In this document: one piece after another, positions 43,001-52,960 of the stretch
Layout: each line of letters opens with the position of its first letter
Numbering within the stretch: position 1 is the first letter of the stretch
Assembly (NCBI GenBank): GCA_033964015.1
Contig: JAWWUD010000099.1
Coordinates: forward strand, 310,001 to 374,000
Origin: Scolanthus callimorphus
Taxonomy: Eukaryota > Cnidaria > Anthozoa > Actiniaria > Edwardsiidae
Direction of reading: 5' to 3'
DNA length: 64,000 nt
The notes under the pieces: generated by a model
Told to the model about the DNA's origin: nothing
Seen by the model: the letters and a program-made list of their open reading frames with translations, nothing else
The model's database searches: none
Translations under genes and position numbers: made by a program

Positions 43001-46000
43001 TTAATGGAACCTAGAAAAAAAACAACGTTTGAAACTCAAACAGAACAAGTTTTTGTTTTAGAGTCGGCACTTTTCCTTTCTTAATATAATTCACTCCTTA
43101 GTCAGAGTAGTCGCCACAACTATTTTGTGATTCTGCTCCAGTACTGACCTCCACGTGTTACCAGCAGGTTTCCGACTTGTGAGAAGTCTAAGCTGGATGT
43201 ATCACTACCAAACATGTGAGCATCGCGTTTCAATGTGAAGTGTGGACCTAAAAGGAGAAGCAGGAGAAGACATATTACACGTAGCTTTACATAAAACTTC
43301 CGCGCTTCCTTGTCCATAATAAACTGACCAACTGACAGCAAAATCGTAATACCTGACCCCAAGAAGCCAACTAAACAATCTCACAGAGGCAAAACACGAT
43401 GGTCAGAGATCAGACCGACCCACAGACAGAAAGACAGACAAACAGATAAACAGACAAACAGACTCACAGACACAAACCCACAGACAGACTCACAGACCGA
43501 CAAAAAACATATGGTGTTGGAAGCCTGAAATCCTTTTTTCTGTTTCAGGGATGATAATTTACTTTCCATTCATGCACCGCAGTTCTTACCACTCATTACA
43601 TCATTATATGCCTTTTGGGGCTTTAAGAACCCAACATTTGACCTTTGCCACCCTGTATGGCTTCCGTAGCTCTGTTGGTAGGGCGTCACATATCGTGAAG
43701 GTCTTTGGGTTTGATTCCTGTGGGAAGCCCAAAATCTTTTTTTCAGGTCCTCTTATGTAAAGCGATCCCTTAGATTTCGATAATCTAGGGGCGTAGCCAG
43801 GGGGCACATGGTGCCCCCCCCCCCTTTCCGGGAGATTTTCCCATACATTTACTGTATTTGCTGGAGGAAATTTGAAAATTTTCGTCCCATGTTTTCACTA
43901 TCCCCCACCCCCACCAAAATTCCTGGCTACGCCCCTGTTATCATTTACTTTCCATTCATGCACCGCAGTACGTACTAACCATTCATCGCAACAGACAAAC
44001 AGACAGATAAAAGCATTGTTCCCTTTTCATTTAGGAATCTGTTAAACTATTTTTCTAAATATATTCACATACAAACATTCGCTTGGTGTCCCAAACTTGT
44101 ATTGAGCCATCCTGGAAAACGAAAGATTGTGATGTCACTTTTGCCTGTTTAAGCCCCAGGATCCAGCACACTTTATATCTGCATGTCTCCCAAACAGTCT
44201 CCCTAAGGCCTAGGGCATACATCGAATTAGAGTCGCATCAAATGCATTTGAAACAATAGTTAATTTGTTATTTGAAAGTGTAATGAGTCGCTATCTTTTG
44301 AAAAAAATGTAGTCGACGCGACCCTAATTCGATTTATGCCCTAGGCCTTAGTGACAGAACAAATTGAAGCTGGATTCCTTCGGCATAGATGAGTCTGGTA
44401 CAAGCTGCCCTGTTAACATATTCATCATAACTGCGTGCTTTTCATACTTTTTTCTCAAACTCATTAACATTTTGCCAAGCTTAAACATACGTAAACAACG
44501 AAAATGAGCGATTTGGATATGCGGCCTTAGTACAGGTTTTTGGTATTTTACTCTTTTTCTTTTTCGTGACATTAAATGATTTGTTTGAGAAGCTATATCA
44601 AAAACTTGACAGCGTTTTCATCAGGATTTCCAGCTTTGCCTTGTTTTTTCAACCTGCTTCTTGGTGTTTGGAAATCTTGAAGAAACACTTGGTCTCGTGT
44701 TTGATATATTACACTCTGTCTTGTGTTTGATATATTACACTATGTCTCGTGTTTGATATTATCTTGTGATGTCTACCTGGCAAGCTGCTACAATTAACTT
44801 CCCATCTTTGCTGTAACAACACCGTGTGGGAATTGTCTTTTCCCTGAAGATTAAAGGTAGAAGAATGAAGTCAGGATGAAGTATATCCCACTGAGCACCA
44901 AAAACATTTTTGGCACTCGCTTGTGCAACACAGGAAAGTCTACATTCCATTTTGTTCTGTTTTCCATTTTCAGGGTTCCCACGTTTTCAGGCTTTCAAAA
45001 TTCCAGGACTTTCAAGGACGTTTAATGACCTTTGATAATGAAAAATGTGGATTTTTGCGCATTCGTATCCTTTGTTTCAAATATAGCACATTGATAGTTT
45101 TTATTCTGGTTCCTTTATTTTCATTTTACAATAAGGACACTCAAAATCTTGCAAATTCTTTCTTCAGGAAAATATTTTCATGACTTTTAATGACTTTGAT
45201 AAGTTTTTGTAAAAATTCCATGACTTTCCAGGCCTGGAAAAGGGCATTTCTACAATCCATGACTTTCCAGGTTTTCAAGGACCCGTGGGAACCCTGCATT
45301 TTGTTTCAAAAACGTTTTGCATAAGGGGCAGGTAGTTTTATGGTTTCCATTAAGGCAGCTGAAATTTGGGTTTGAGAGCAGGGGCGGATCCAGGAATTTC
45401 AGAAAGGGGTGGCTGGATAGTGAAAACATGGGACAAAAATTTTCAAATTTCCTCCAGCAAATACAGAAAATGTATGGGAAAATCCACTGCATGTTGGGTG
45501 CTCCTAATAAGCCAAGCATGTCACCCTTGTACATTGTGTAGCCCCAACGCATCCATTATTCGCTTGCACTCACCTTGCTTACTCTTTGTTTTGATTACAT
45601 TTTTGTTTTTCTTTGGATTATTAATATCCCACAGCCTAACAGTGCTGAAAATAGAGAATACAAAAGGTAGACAGAAGCTAGTCAAAGCATAGTCAGGCCA
45701 GGGCTCCAGTACAAAATGGTGCAGGCAGCGGGGTATCAAGAAATACTACAAGGGTGATGGCTCATACAAGCTTATACTGTTATGAGACATCAATGAAAAT
45801 GGGACGGCTATTAACAACGTTTATCACATCCAGAAAAAGGGGTTGCTAGCCACCATATCCCTCCTCCTCCCCCCGGGTCTGCTCATGGCACCCCAGCGAG
45901 AAACTTTTGGGCTTCCTGTGGCTCAAATGTGGTTTTAGAGGAGCAGTTTGAAGGTCCAGAATTTTTTTTGCTCCATACAGAGATCTCCAATTCTCAAACT

Positions 46001-49000
46001 CATTAGTAATTCATCAAGCTCAAACAAAGAAAATCATAATCGTGAAGGAGGCATGGATCTGTGATCTTAATTTGCATAGATTTTGTTCCTTCTCTTTCTC
46101 AGCATGATTTGTTTGAGAAGCTATGTCAACAGTGTTTTTCATCAGGTTTTCCAAACACCTCAAACTGGGCTGTTTGGAATTCCTGATGAAACACACTATC
46201 ACATGCTTGATATATCACATTAAACTGTTTTGGAGCCTGTATGGTACACATGTCTTCCTGGCCAATTACCATCATCTTACCCATCATCACTGCATGTCAT
46301 AAACTCCTCTTTCACTTTGGGATGCCAACAAGCACTGTTTAACATGGCAACATGGCCCTGCACAACAAAACAAAACGCATGCAGTTACAACAAACAATAT
46401 AAGCAGAAAGTCTGTTATGAGGATACCTAGTAAATAATAAATAGGGAGGACCATAAAATATAGCTTACCTTAGTTCTTGCCATATCAGCCAGGTATTGGT
46501 CTCCCTTAACACATTCAAAAGCCTCAAATCCATCACGGTCAAGGATTTTTGCCTACAAAAAGAAATGGACACAAAGAGAAATAAATGTCTGCGAAGTAGT
46601 GCTTTTGTTAAAGTAGACAATCCAGTCCTCTCAGAGATTGAGTTGTAGGACATACGAAATGAGGGAGGGCCTGATCCTCAGGTTATGTAGGACGGTGCCC
46701 ACTATTGTTACTGCAGAAAACATCTATGACTATAGACATCCATGCGCATATAGTGTGCTCAAGAAACGTTCGACATTCCATTATCTCATTAAAATGCATT
46801 GGGACCCTGTATTTTTCTTTGCAAATTTTGATGATCCCCACTAAGTTCTACATTTTACATAGTCAGAAAATGCTAATCTATAGTTCATATCATTATCATT
46901 CTGTATTGTATACTACCTGTGCATTTCCAGCAGCTACCAAGATGACATCACCGGTGATGCTGTACTGCGCTGACTTGATCTGATGGCACTCAAATGGTTG
47001 TAGAGTCCTGAAGGCTCGGCAATTAGAGTCCATAGAATTGAAGTCCCAAAATTTTATCTGCAAACCAAAATGGTAACACAGTAATAAGCAATCATCTTAC
47101 ACATACATAGAAATCTATTGTGCTAAGTAACTTAATTGAATTAAAAAAAGAAAGAGAACAATGAAATAAATAAGTTTGAAAAGCTGATAAGAGCAGGTTA
47201 GGCTTGTAAACAGATAAAACTAGTGTATATATCAGATCATTTCTAACCTAAAATAAAATCATGAAATTAGTGAAATTTAAATAATACACAAAAAATTTCT
47301 AATAAATGAATTTGACAAAACATGTTTCTGTACAGAGCTGGAAATATTTTTTCTTGCTTGATCAGACATATGTCAATTAAATATATTTCTTGGTTGTCTC
47401 TAGTGGAAAGTTGGCGGACATAATATCTAAAAATTGCTTGAGTGGTGGGGGAAATTGCTTTCTATACACAAGATCATGACAGTACAAGAGGATTAAGACA
47501 GGTTATTTTACAACTTCGAGCAACGTTTGGCCAAAAATACTGTTACTTAATGATTTCTATCCTATTTGTAGATTTGTGGTCCACATTTCGAAATATCACA
47601 AAAGGCAGAGGACTGGGTTCACCCCTCCATGGGAATAAGCGTTCAAAAATGGAAAAATTATTTAGAATCTATATAGGCTGTGACTGACATCACCATTTTA
47701 GGTGCAAAAAATATGTCTATCTGTAAAAACTAAAATTTATTTTCTCAGCTTCCTCTTGAATTTTTTTTGGTACAATAATACACGAACACTACCATGAAGA
47801 CCTTTGAAATGAGACTAAATTCAAAGCAACAACTTTTTTATTTCGAGTAACAAGATTTTTTGCCGCTTTCTGGCAAAATTGCTCGAAGTTCTAACAAAGT
47901 CTGTCTTAAGCCCCATTTACATGACGGAAAATTTTGGCACAGCTTGGATAAAATGGTTCTGGAACTACCTCACCACGTAGTCCCGGCATGGATGACATTT
48001 CGGTCGGGCTCTGACAAAATTTAGTATGGCAAAGCCATTTACACAGCGACAATATACCCGAGCCATGCCAATAAATTTGGTGCCCATACCACTTTTTATC
48101 CAAGCCATGCCAATCCCTGTCATGTAATGAGCCTTAATTTGAGCATACCTCATAATCATATGACCCTGTGAGTAATCGGGACCCTGAGGGTTCAAGTGCC
48201 AAGGCAGAAACCTGGAAAGGAATTTCAAAAGCATGCAATGAAACTCACCATGTTTAACTGCAAACTACAGAAAGTATTTGAATTTTAAATATTGTCATGT
48301 GTAAGGTTGGTTTTTATTTGGCTGGGTTTTTTTGTACAACGGACATCCTCTTGCCTGTGCACTGAGAGGAAAACTAGCATGACAGGACCTTTTTCTTACT
48401 AGCTTTGCTTGTAGAGAACATAGGTACGCAGAGCGTACAGGAAGCTATTTGCTGATGTTCTTCGGCACTTATAGGACAGGACGCCCCACATGGAAATCAG
48501 CCGTTTTTTATGTTTGTAAATTCAGTTGTTGTGGCCAGCTTGGATAAAGGTTTGTATGTATGTATGTAGGACCGGACGTTATCATAACCTTGCTCCCAGC
48601 ATTCCCAGGAATGGGCTAATCATGAGAAAAGAGATTAGACTTGTTTGCGTCACCGGTTAAAGCAATGCGGTGTTAATTTTCATTTTGGTTTTGGTTTTAA
48701 TTAAAGCAGACGATAAATTCCAGAAAATATTGTGCATATGCTCACTGGCAACTTTTATTAAAGACTTCATTGTCTGAAGTAGTTCTACCCTTTCCCTATC
48801 GATTTGGAATAAAACATGACTTTTTAATAACGACGCAACGCGTCCGGTAAGAAAACACAAAAAAGACTTACCTTTCAGAAAAATGCAAAAAAAAAAAAAA
48901 CTTGCCATCCCGGGATTCAAACCCCGGACTATTACTTTACAGAGCGAGAATCATACCATTCGGCCACTCGGTAGATCAATTACCCGAAGAGGAACTTTTA

Positions 49001-50650
49001 TTATTTATACAAGTCGACCTTGGATTCAATAAGACTTTGATCTCGGAACTCATTTCTTAGACTTGTTCTTTCTCATTTCTCACCTGTAATGTTTTTCCCC
49101 TTTCAGTTTCATCCATATTTGTGTATGTCTTGTACTTTTATTGATAGTTCTTTGTCAATTTCGACCGTTGTTGGCTGTATTCTACGCTCGATTTAAATAA
49201 CTGAACGATCGCATGACTATAAACTCGCAAAACATTCACCTCGTAAATTAGGTGATTGGAACAAAGCAGCACGACGTTGAAAACATGCAGCACAAAACTG
49301 AGGAAAGGTTTTATTTTCAAGCGCTCTGGTATCATTTGATCGCTTGTAGAATAAAATTAAGAAATATATTGCGCATGCTCAGTGGCAACTTCAATATTGT
49401 TAACGTTTTAGTACCTTAGCCATACTCATTTACTTGTCGTAAAGGAAATATCCTAAATAATACACGATAGTGGGCATGTGTGACGTGATACCGAGAGCAT
49501 GCTCAATTGACATCACCTCCAAGAAGAAAATGCTCGTCCCACATGGACGACTGATTGGCCTATGTGGCCTATATATGTGTTGGCAAAGGTGAAGTACTTA
49601 GATGTTGAATAATGATGGACTGGTTGCACACCTCCATTCAGCATTATTCAACCATTGTTAATAATGGCATGTTTATCATTTTGAACATATTCAACTTATT
49701 GTGTTCATATTGAGTGATGTTGTCCAAGCCCAAGTGAAATGGCTTATAAAATACTTACTGTTTTAGCTCCATGATCTAAGTTTACTTCATGGCTTATAGG
49801 AAGTCTTCTTTCTATGCTCTAGGAAATACACAAAAAGTCTTACCTAAAGATACACAACCCTTGGGAATATCAAAATGCCTTTATTTCCCATAATGATCAC
49901 TGTGATTTTCATGGGTGGGGGTCTTATTTTAAACTGAATCCTTCCATGGGAGGGGTATGGATAATTTTATTTTCCATATGATAGTGACTGTGATTTTCAG
50001 GGTTGGGGGATCATATTTTAAACCGACTCCTTCCGTGGGAAGGGTATGGATAAACTCTGGAATCATTTGATTTTGTGCATGACTGTTACTCACTTCCTCA
50101 TCTTCTTCTTCTTCATCCTCATCATCATCATCATCACTGTCATCACCTTTTTCACTCACTCTCTGTTTTGTGTGCTGACCCTGTAATCAAATAGCACATC
50201 ATGTGCAAGTCCTACAGAGCACTCTTACATAGATGCCAGCCCCTGACTTTCAAAATGGTGGAGATGGGGTCCCACACAATGTATTTGCACTGTGAAACTA
50301 CAGTATTTTTCTATCAAAATGCAGGAGATTTGAACCAGGAGGGGGATGACAGACAAAGTTATATTTTTAAGGATTGAAAACAGTAGTTTTTTGCATCTAT
50401 CCAAGAAAAAGCAGGTAAAAACACAAAGCATTCTTAAGGGTGTTTTTGTTTGCCAAATACCACCTAGAAATTGTTGAATATTTCAAAGACTTCAGGCAAT
50501 CCTACAAAAAAAATAGGATTGCTTGAGGGCAGAGAAAGTTTCAGAAATTTCAGTCTAGAACTTTTTAGGAATTTTTTTCAAGAATCCCAATGGTCGTCCA
50601 TGCCAACTGACCTTGAGACCCCCCCCCCCCCCCCCTCCACACCCCCCCCC

Positions 50651-50681
<31 letters not shown>

Positions 50682-52864
50682 ACCTGGCCAGTGTCGGCAT
50701 CAGGGGCCCCTGCATTAAGCATAGGCGCACAGGACTTCAGGCACCTGCTCAGAACAACTTCTGTTCACAGTGATTCTGTATGATGAGGCACAATGTATAA
50801 ATGTAAACCATACCTGTTCTTCTTGTTTGGATGACATGGAAGGGGGAGCATCACAAAGGGAGCTTCATCATCATCATCTTCTGCATCAAGTAATTTTTCT
50901 GGCATAAAATGAAAACAAATGAATGATTAATTATTTGATTATATCTAACTTTAGGATCATCGGTACTGATATCTAAGTAGTGAATATCACTCCTGCGATT
51001 TATGCAAATGTTTGAATGTGCAATTCCAGAAAAAATACCTCCAAATACCAGGGCGAGGTGTGTGCATGTGTGTCTTTATGGGCATTCCCTCTTTATTTTT
51101 ATTATATATTTTTTTATTAGAATACAGATTCCTTGAATTTGTCCTGTCATTCAAGGTGTTCAAAGGCAGCTACAGTATTTCAAGCCTTAAGGTACCTTTG
51201 GTTGCTTGTGATACTTGCTGAGCAGTTGATCTTGCTTTCTCAAACATCTCATTTACATCAAATGTTTGCGCCTTCTTCTTTCCTTAAAATAAATAATAAA
51301 TATTTATAATAACTAAATTTCTTTTTAGTCTTATTTCTCTAGTCAGGGTTGGGGCTTGCTTAGAAGGCTGGAAATGCAGCAAATTTGGTGCTATATTATT
51401 GTCAGATTTCGGCTCAATCTCATCTGTGAAGCCCACAAAAGCAGCTGTAGAAAAAAATCTGATGTGAAATGACAGAAAGGTACATACACTCCACTTACTT
51501 GGGATAATATCAATTGGAAAACATCTGGTTTTGCTTATCTATTTTGGTAACCGTCAATATTATTCATACATCAAAATTATTGGAGGAGCCAGATGAATTA
51601 ATCAAGAAAAGTGGCTCACACAGTCATGTGCTAGAGCACATTTCGTATGACTGTGTAAAGTGCTGGTGGCAAAAGTTGTGCCGCACCACGACCATGACCA
51701 TCCCGCAACTATGCAATTTCATTCTGTATCTACAGCAGGCCAGGTTCCGTGCTGTGCTGTGGCACTATGAAATCTGATCTATCTGCTAGACTAATAGTGT
51801 AATGATCTTACCAAACCCAGAGAAGCCCATCATGCTAGCAATGTCATCTGTATTATCTGGTTGTGCTTCACTCTTCGGTGGACTTTTATGTTGCTCTAAA
51901 GGGAGAGAATACAAATGCTAAGGTTATGGTGTTTTATACATGCTATGTAATTGGGTTATGGACTTTTTCTGGTCCTGCAAGGTCATGGGTGACAGAAGCT
52001 ATAATAAGCTCTGTGAAGAGTCAAATCAAATAGAAAATAAGACCACAATCACTCAGGCAAAACCGACTGACACCAAGACAGCAAACTTGATTTGAGAATA
52101 AAGGATGCAAGAAGAAGAGGTAACTTGTTGGTCTAACTGTTGAATACCTTTTTTCACTTTTTCTCCAGATCTAAAAACACAGCCACCTCATTCCCAAGTC
52201 TCTTGGAATACATTTAAATAATTATTATTTCTTGACTTAGGACACATACTGCTGGCGATGTGGCAGTCTCTCTAGTGTGCCTACTAAGTGGATGGGTATT
52301 GTGTGATTCCAGAAATTATCTGTACCCCTCCCCTTTGGAATTTCCAATCCCTTCCAAGGGCAGAGTATGCATGTTTTTTCCTCAATCATTGCTCTGCTTG
52401 TTGCAAAACATTAGAATATGTGAACAATGCTTTCTATAAGCAAACAAGTGCAGACTGCCCATTGGTTAGATGAAGAAGCCTACCCATGACTGCGGCAGCT
52501 CCATGTCTACTGCTATCCCCCAAGGACGTGGAACTAGCAGCTGACGGCTTGGCACGTGAGCTACTGGGACGTGAAGAACCAAAACTACCAAACCCTGAGG
52601 ATTTAAGAGCTGGCTCGCTGGGTGTGTATCTAGAAGAACCTGTAAAACATCCACGAGAACATCAATGAGTGTAATTATTCTCTTTTCGGAATTCTAAAAT
52701 AAAATCTGCAAAGAGGCATTCTAACTAAGCTTATAAATGTAACTGCACCACACGATAGCGATACGTTTGTTCCCGGGTTTGTTTTACAAATATTCTTCTC
52801 TAAAAATGCTCATTATATGTTTACCTCGGAGGGCTCTCATTTCTTCTAGATCTTCCTCCTCCAT
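37009..52864 (-). CDS. WDR70: WDR70, WD40-repeat protein (24 exons, four single-base frame breaks)
   Basis: WDR70 is a nuclear WD40 protein tied to histone H2B ubiquitylation and DNA repair. Exons (minus): 52825-52864, 52484-52639, 51812-51895, 51196-51282, 50814-50898, 50094-50180, 49759-49818, 48149-48211, 46917-47057, 46469-46552, 46281-46357, 45574-45644, 44777-44843, 44073-44111, 43149-43247, 42849-42933, 42675-42741, 42450-42520, 42192-42292, 41771-41850, 40967-41083, 39749-39864, 38296-38339, 37009-37102; about 672 residues (human 654). Landmarks: MMGFSGFG, an acidic stretch, SYDYEIKFWDF, KGDQYLADMARTKGH, GDDTVKTWDL, CYFSPDDRMIVTGTS, PHALPIYR, DPVKSHRPDLPVTGPGKGGR, PREAILKHAE, NDPYWVSPAY, and an acidic tail ending RRKRMKIA. 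One base each seems missing near 50851, 44838-44841, 43244 and 42519-42520; all other junctions agree in phase. Confidence 0.96.
37306..37616. repeat. Palindromic MITE, copy 2 (relative of 7851-8083)
   Basis: CAACTAAAACTGTTGCATCG at the left and CGCAATGCAACGGTTGTAGTTG, read inverted, at the right bound a 311-bp element in the last WDR70 intron. It is the more complete copy and shows the full ends. Confidence 0.8.
37995..38213 (-). repeat. CCCTGTGGAAATTCC tandem array, inverse of 30955-31180
   Basis: Seven imperfect units of CCCTGTGGAAATTC(C/T) in a WDR70 intron. It is the reverse complement of the array after the vezatin-like gene, including the GGAAATTCCAGGTTCCTC end. Confidence 0.75.
38691..38880. 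repeat. CCGTGGTATATAAGAG palindromic element, copy 1
   Basis: Shares GGTCCGCAGTACAT, CACTTTATTACGTCATTCCG and the TGGTATATAAGAG/CATACCACGG foldback with the inverted, longer copy at 55940-56235. It contains TATA-like TATATAAG twice by structure, not as a promoter. Confidence 0.75.
38888..39092. repeat. MITE with TIR TAGTATCACCCAACTAGT
   Basis: TAGTATCACCCAACTAGT (38888-38905) is exactly inverted at 39075-39092 in a WDR70 intron. Internal CTGATTGG resembles other cnidarian MITEs in this window. Confidence 0.82.
39240..39556 (-). mobile_element. tRNA-derived SINE
   Basis: On the minus strand the head (39556-39481) carries an A box TAGCGCAGTGG and a B box GAGTTCAAACCCC at tRNA-like spacing, followed by a ~240-bp body unrelated to tRNA. 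It lies in a WDR70 intron. The lower boundary is approximate. Confidence 0.7.
39985..40124. repeat. CACAGGGAATTTCTGCAG palindromic MITE, copy
   Basis: CACAGAGGGCTTCTGCAGAA at the left, CTGCACAAATTCCCAGTG at the right, with the GGGAAAAGCTGAATTTCCCA core in both arms. One of a nearly adjacent pair with 40220-40393. Confidence 0.75.
40220..40393. repeat. CACAGGGAATTTCT palindromic MITE, copy
   Basis: Opens CACAGGGAATTTCTACAGAA and folds through GGGAAGTGTTCGGAATTC against GATTTCCC-type arms; the right terminus is degenerate. Confidence 0.75.
40648..40907 (-). repeat. Dispersed ~270-bp repeat, copy 2 (inverted)
   Basis: Reverse complement of 20411-20687: GCGGAGCACCATAGGTATCG, GGCAACCC, CGGCGGGAAAATACTGCG and GGAGCTCCG occur in the mirrored order. 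It lies in a WDR70 intron. Confidence 0.75.
41888..42175. repeat. Purine-rich tract filling a WDR70 intron
   Basis: The plus strand is a long GA run (GAGGAGG, GAAGAA units), so the transcribed minus strand is polypyrimidine immediately after the exon 42192-42292 donor. The open frames across it are low-complexity artefacts. Confidence 0.8.
43394..43501. repeat. (CAGA)n microsatellite
   Basis: Imperfect ACAGACAG units in a WDR70 intron. Confidence 0.8.
43660..43745 (+). ncRNA. tRNA-like sequence, probably SINE-derived
   Basis: TAGCTCTGTTGG matches an A box, GGGTTTGATTCC a B box 40 bases later, and a T-run follows at 43736-43743. I could not form a full acceptor stem, so a functional tRNA is unlikely. 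Confidence 0.4.
43787..43936. repeat. Foldback element with AGGGGCGTAGCCAGG ends
   Basis: AGGGGCGTAGCCAGGGGG at the left and CCTGGCTACGCCCCT at the right. Related sequence in the opposite orientation lies near 45380-45530, and its end motif recurs near 54460. Confidence 0.75.
44204..44350. repeat. 147-bp palindromic MITE
   Basis: TAAGGCCTAGGGCATACATC at the left; GATTTATGCCCTAGGCCTTA at the right. A half-copy with CTAAGGCCTAGGACATACG is at 57893. It lies in a WDR70 intron. Confidence 0.82.
44573..44758. repeat. GTTTGAGAAGCTA...GTGTTTGATATATTAC repeat, copy 1
   Basis: Copies at 46045-46210 and 53228-53425 share TTTGAGAAGCTA, the CATCAGGATTT/AAATCCTGATG foldback and GTGTTTGATATATTAC. All three lie in or next to WDR70. 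Confidence 0.65.
44971..45296. repeat. Inverted-repeat element with TIR CAGGGTTCCCACG
   Basis: CAGGGTTCCCACGTTTTC (left) and GACCCGTGGGAACCCTG (right) are inverted; both arms carry ATGACTTTCCAGG-type units. The CAGGGTTCCC end recalls hAT-like non-autonomous elements. It lies in a WDR70 intron. Confidence 0.75.
46045..46210. repeat. GTTTGAGAAGCTA repeat, copy 2
   Basis: Contains GATCTTAATTTGCATAGATT, TTTGAGAAGCTA and CTTGATATATCACATT in the same order as 53228-53425. Confidence 0.65.
48903..48977 (-). ncRNA. Degenerate tRNA-Pro-like sequence
   Basis: On the minus strand, TGGCCGAATGGTATGATTCTC resembles the tRNA-Pro D-arm, and GGTTTGAATCC is a B box; a long T-run (14 T) follows. The anticodon stem is broken and the acceptor ends do not pair, so this is a pseudo-tRNA or SINE head. 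Confidence 0.5.
50611..50686. repeat. Poly-C/(CA)n simple repeat
   Basis: Two long C runs followed by (CA)n in a WDR70 intron. Length is uncertain in any long-read sequence. Confidence 0.8.
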
Positions 52865-52947
52865 TATAGCGCATTAATGTGAGCACAGCAGGTCTAATGT
52901 TTGGATCGTCGCGATGTTTTTTCTTTCGACGTTTTCACTAAGTTTTT

Positions 52948-52960
52948 GACGCCATCTTGG
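52948..52960 (-). promoter_or_regulatory. YY1-like motif upstream of WDR70
   Basis: CCAAGATGGCGTC on the minus strand about 85-95 bases before the WDR70 ATG at 52864. No TATA box is seen. The same type of motif lies in the METTL14/vezatin promoter. Confidence 0.5.

Noticed and set aside
48903..48977. A functional tRNA-Pro gene
   Set aside because: The anticodon stem and acceptor stem do not pair, and the T-arm has a mismatch.
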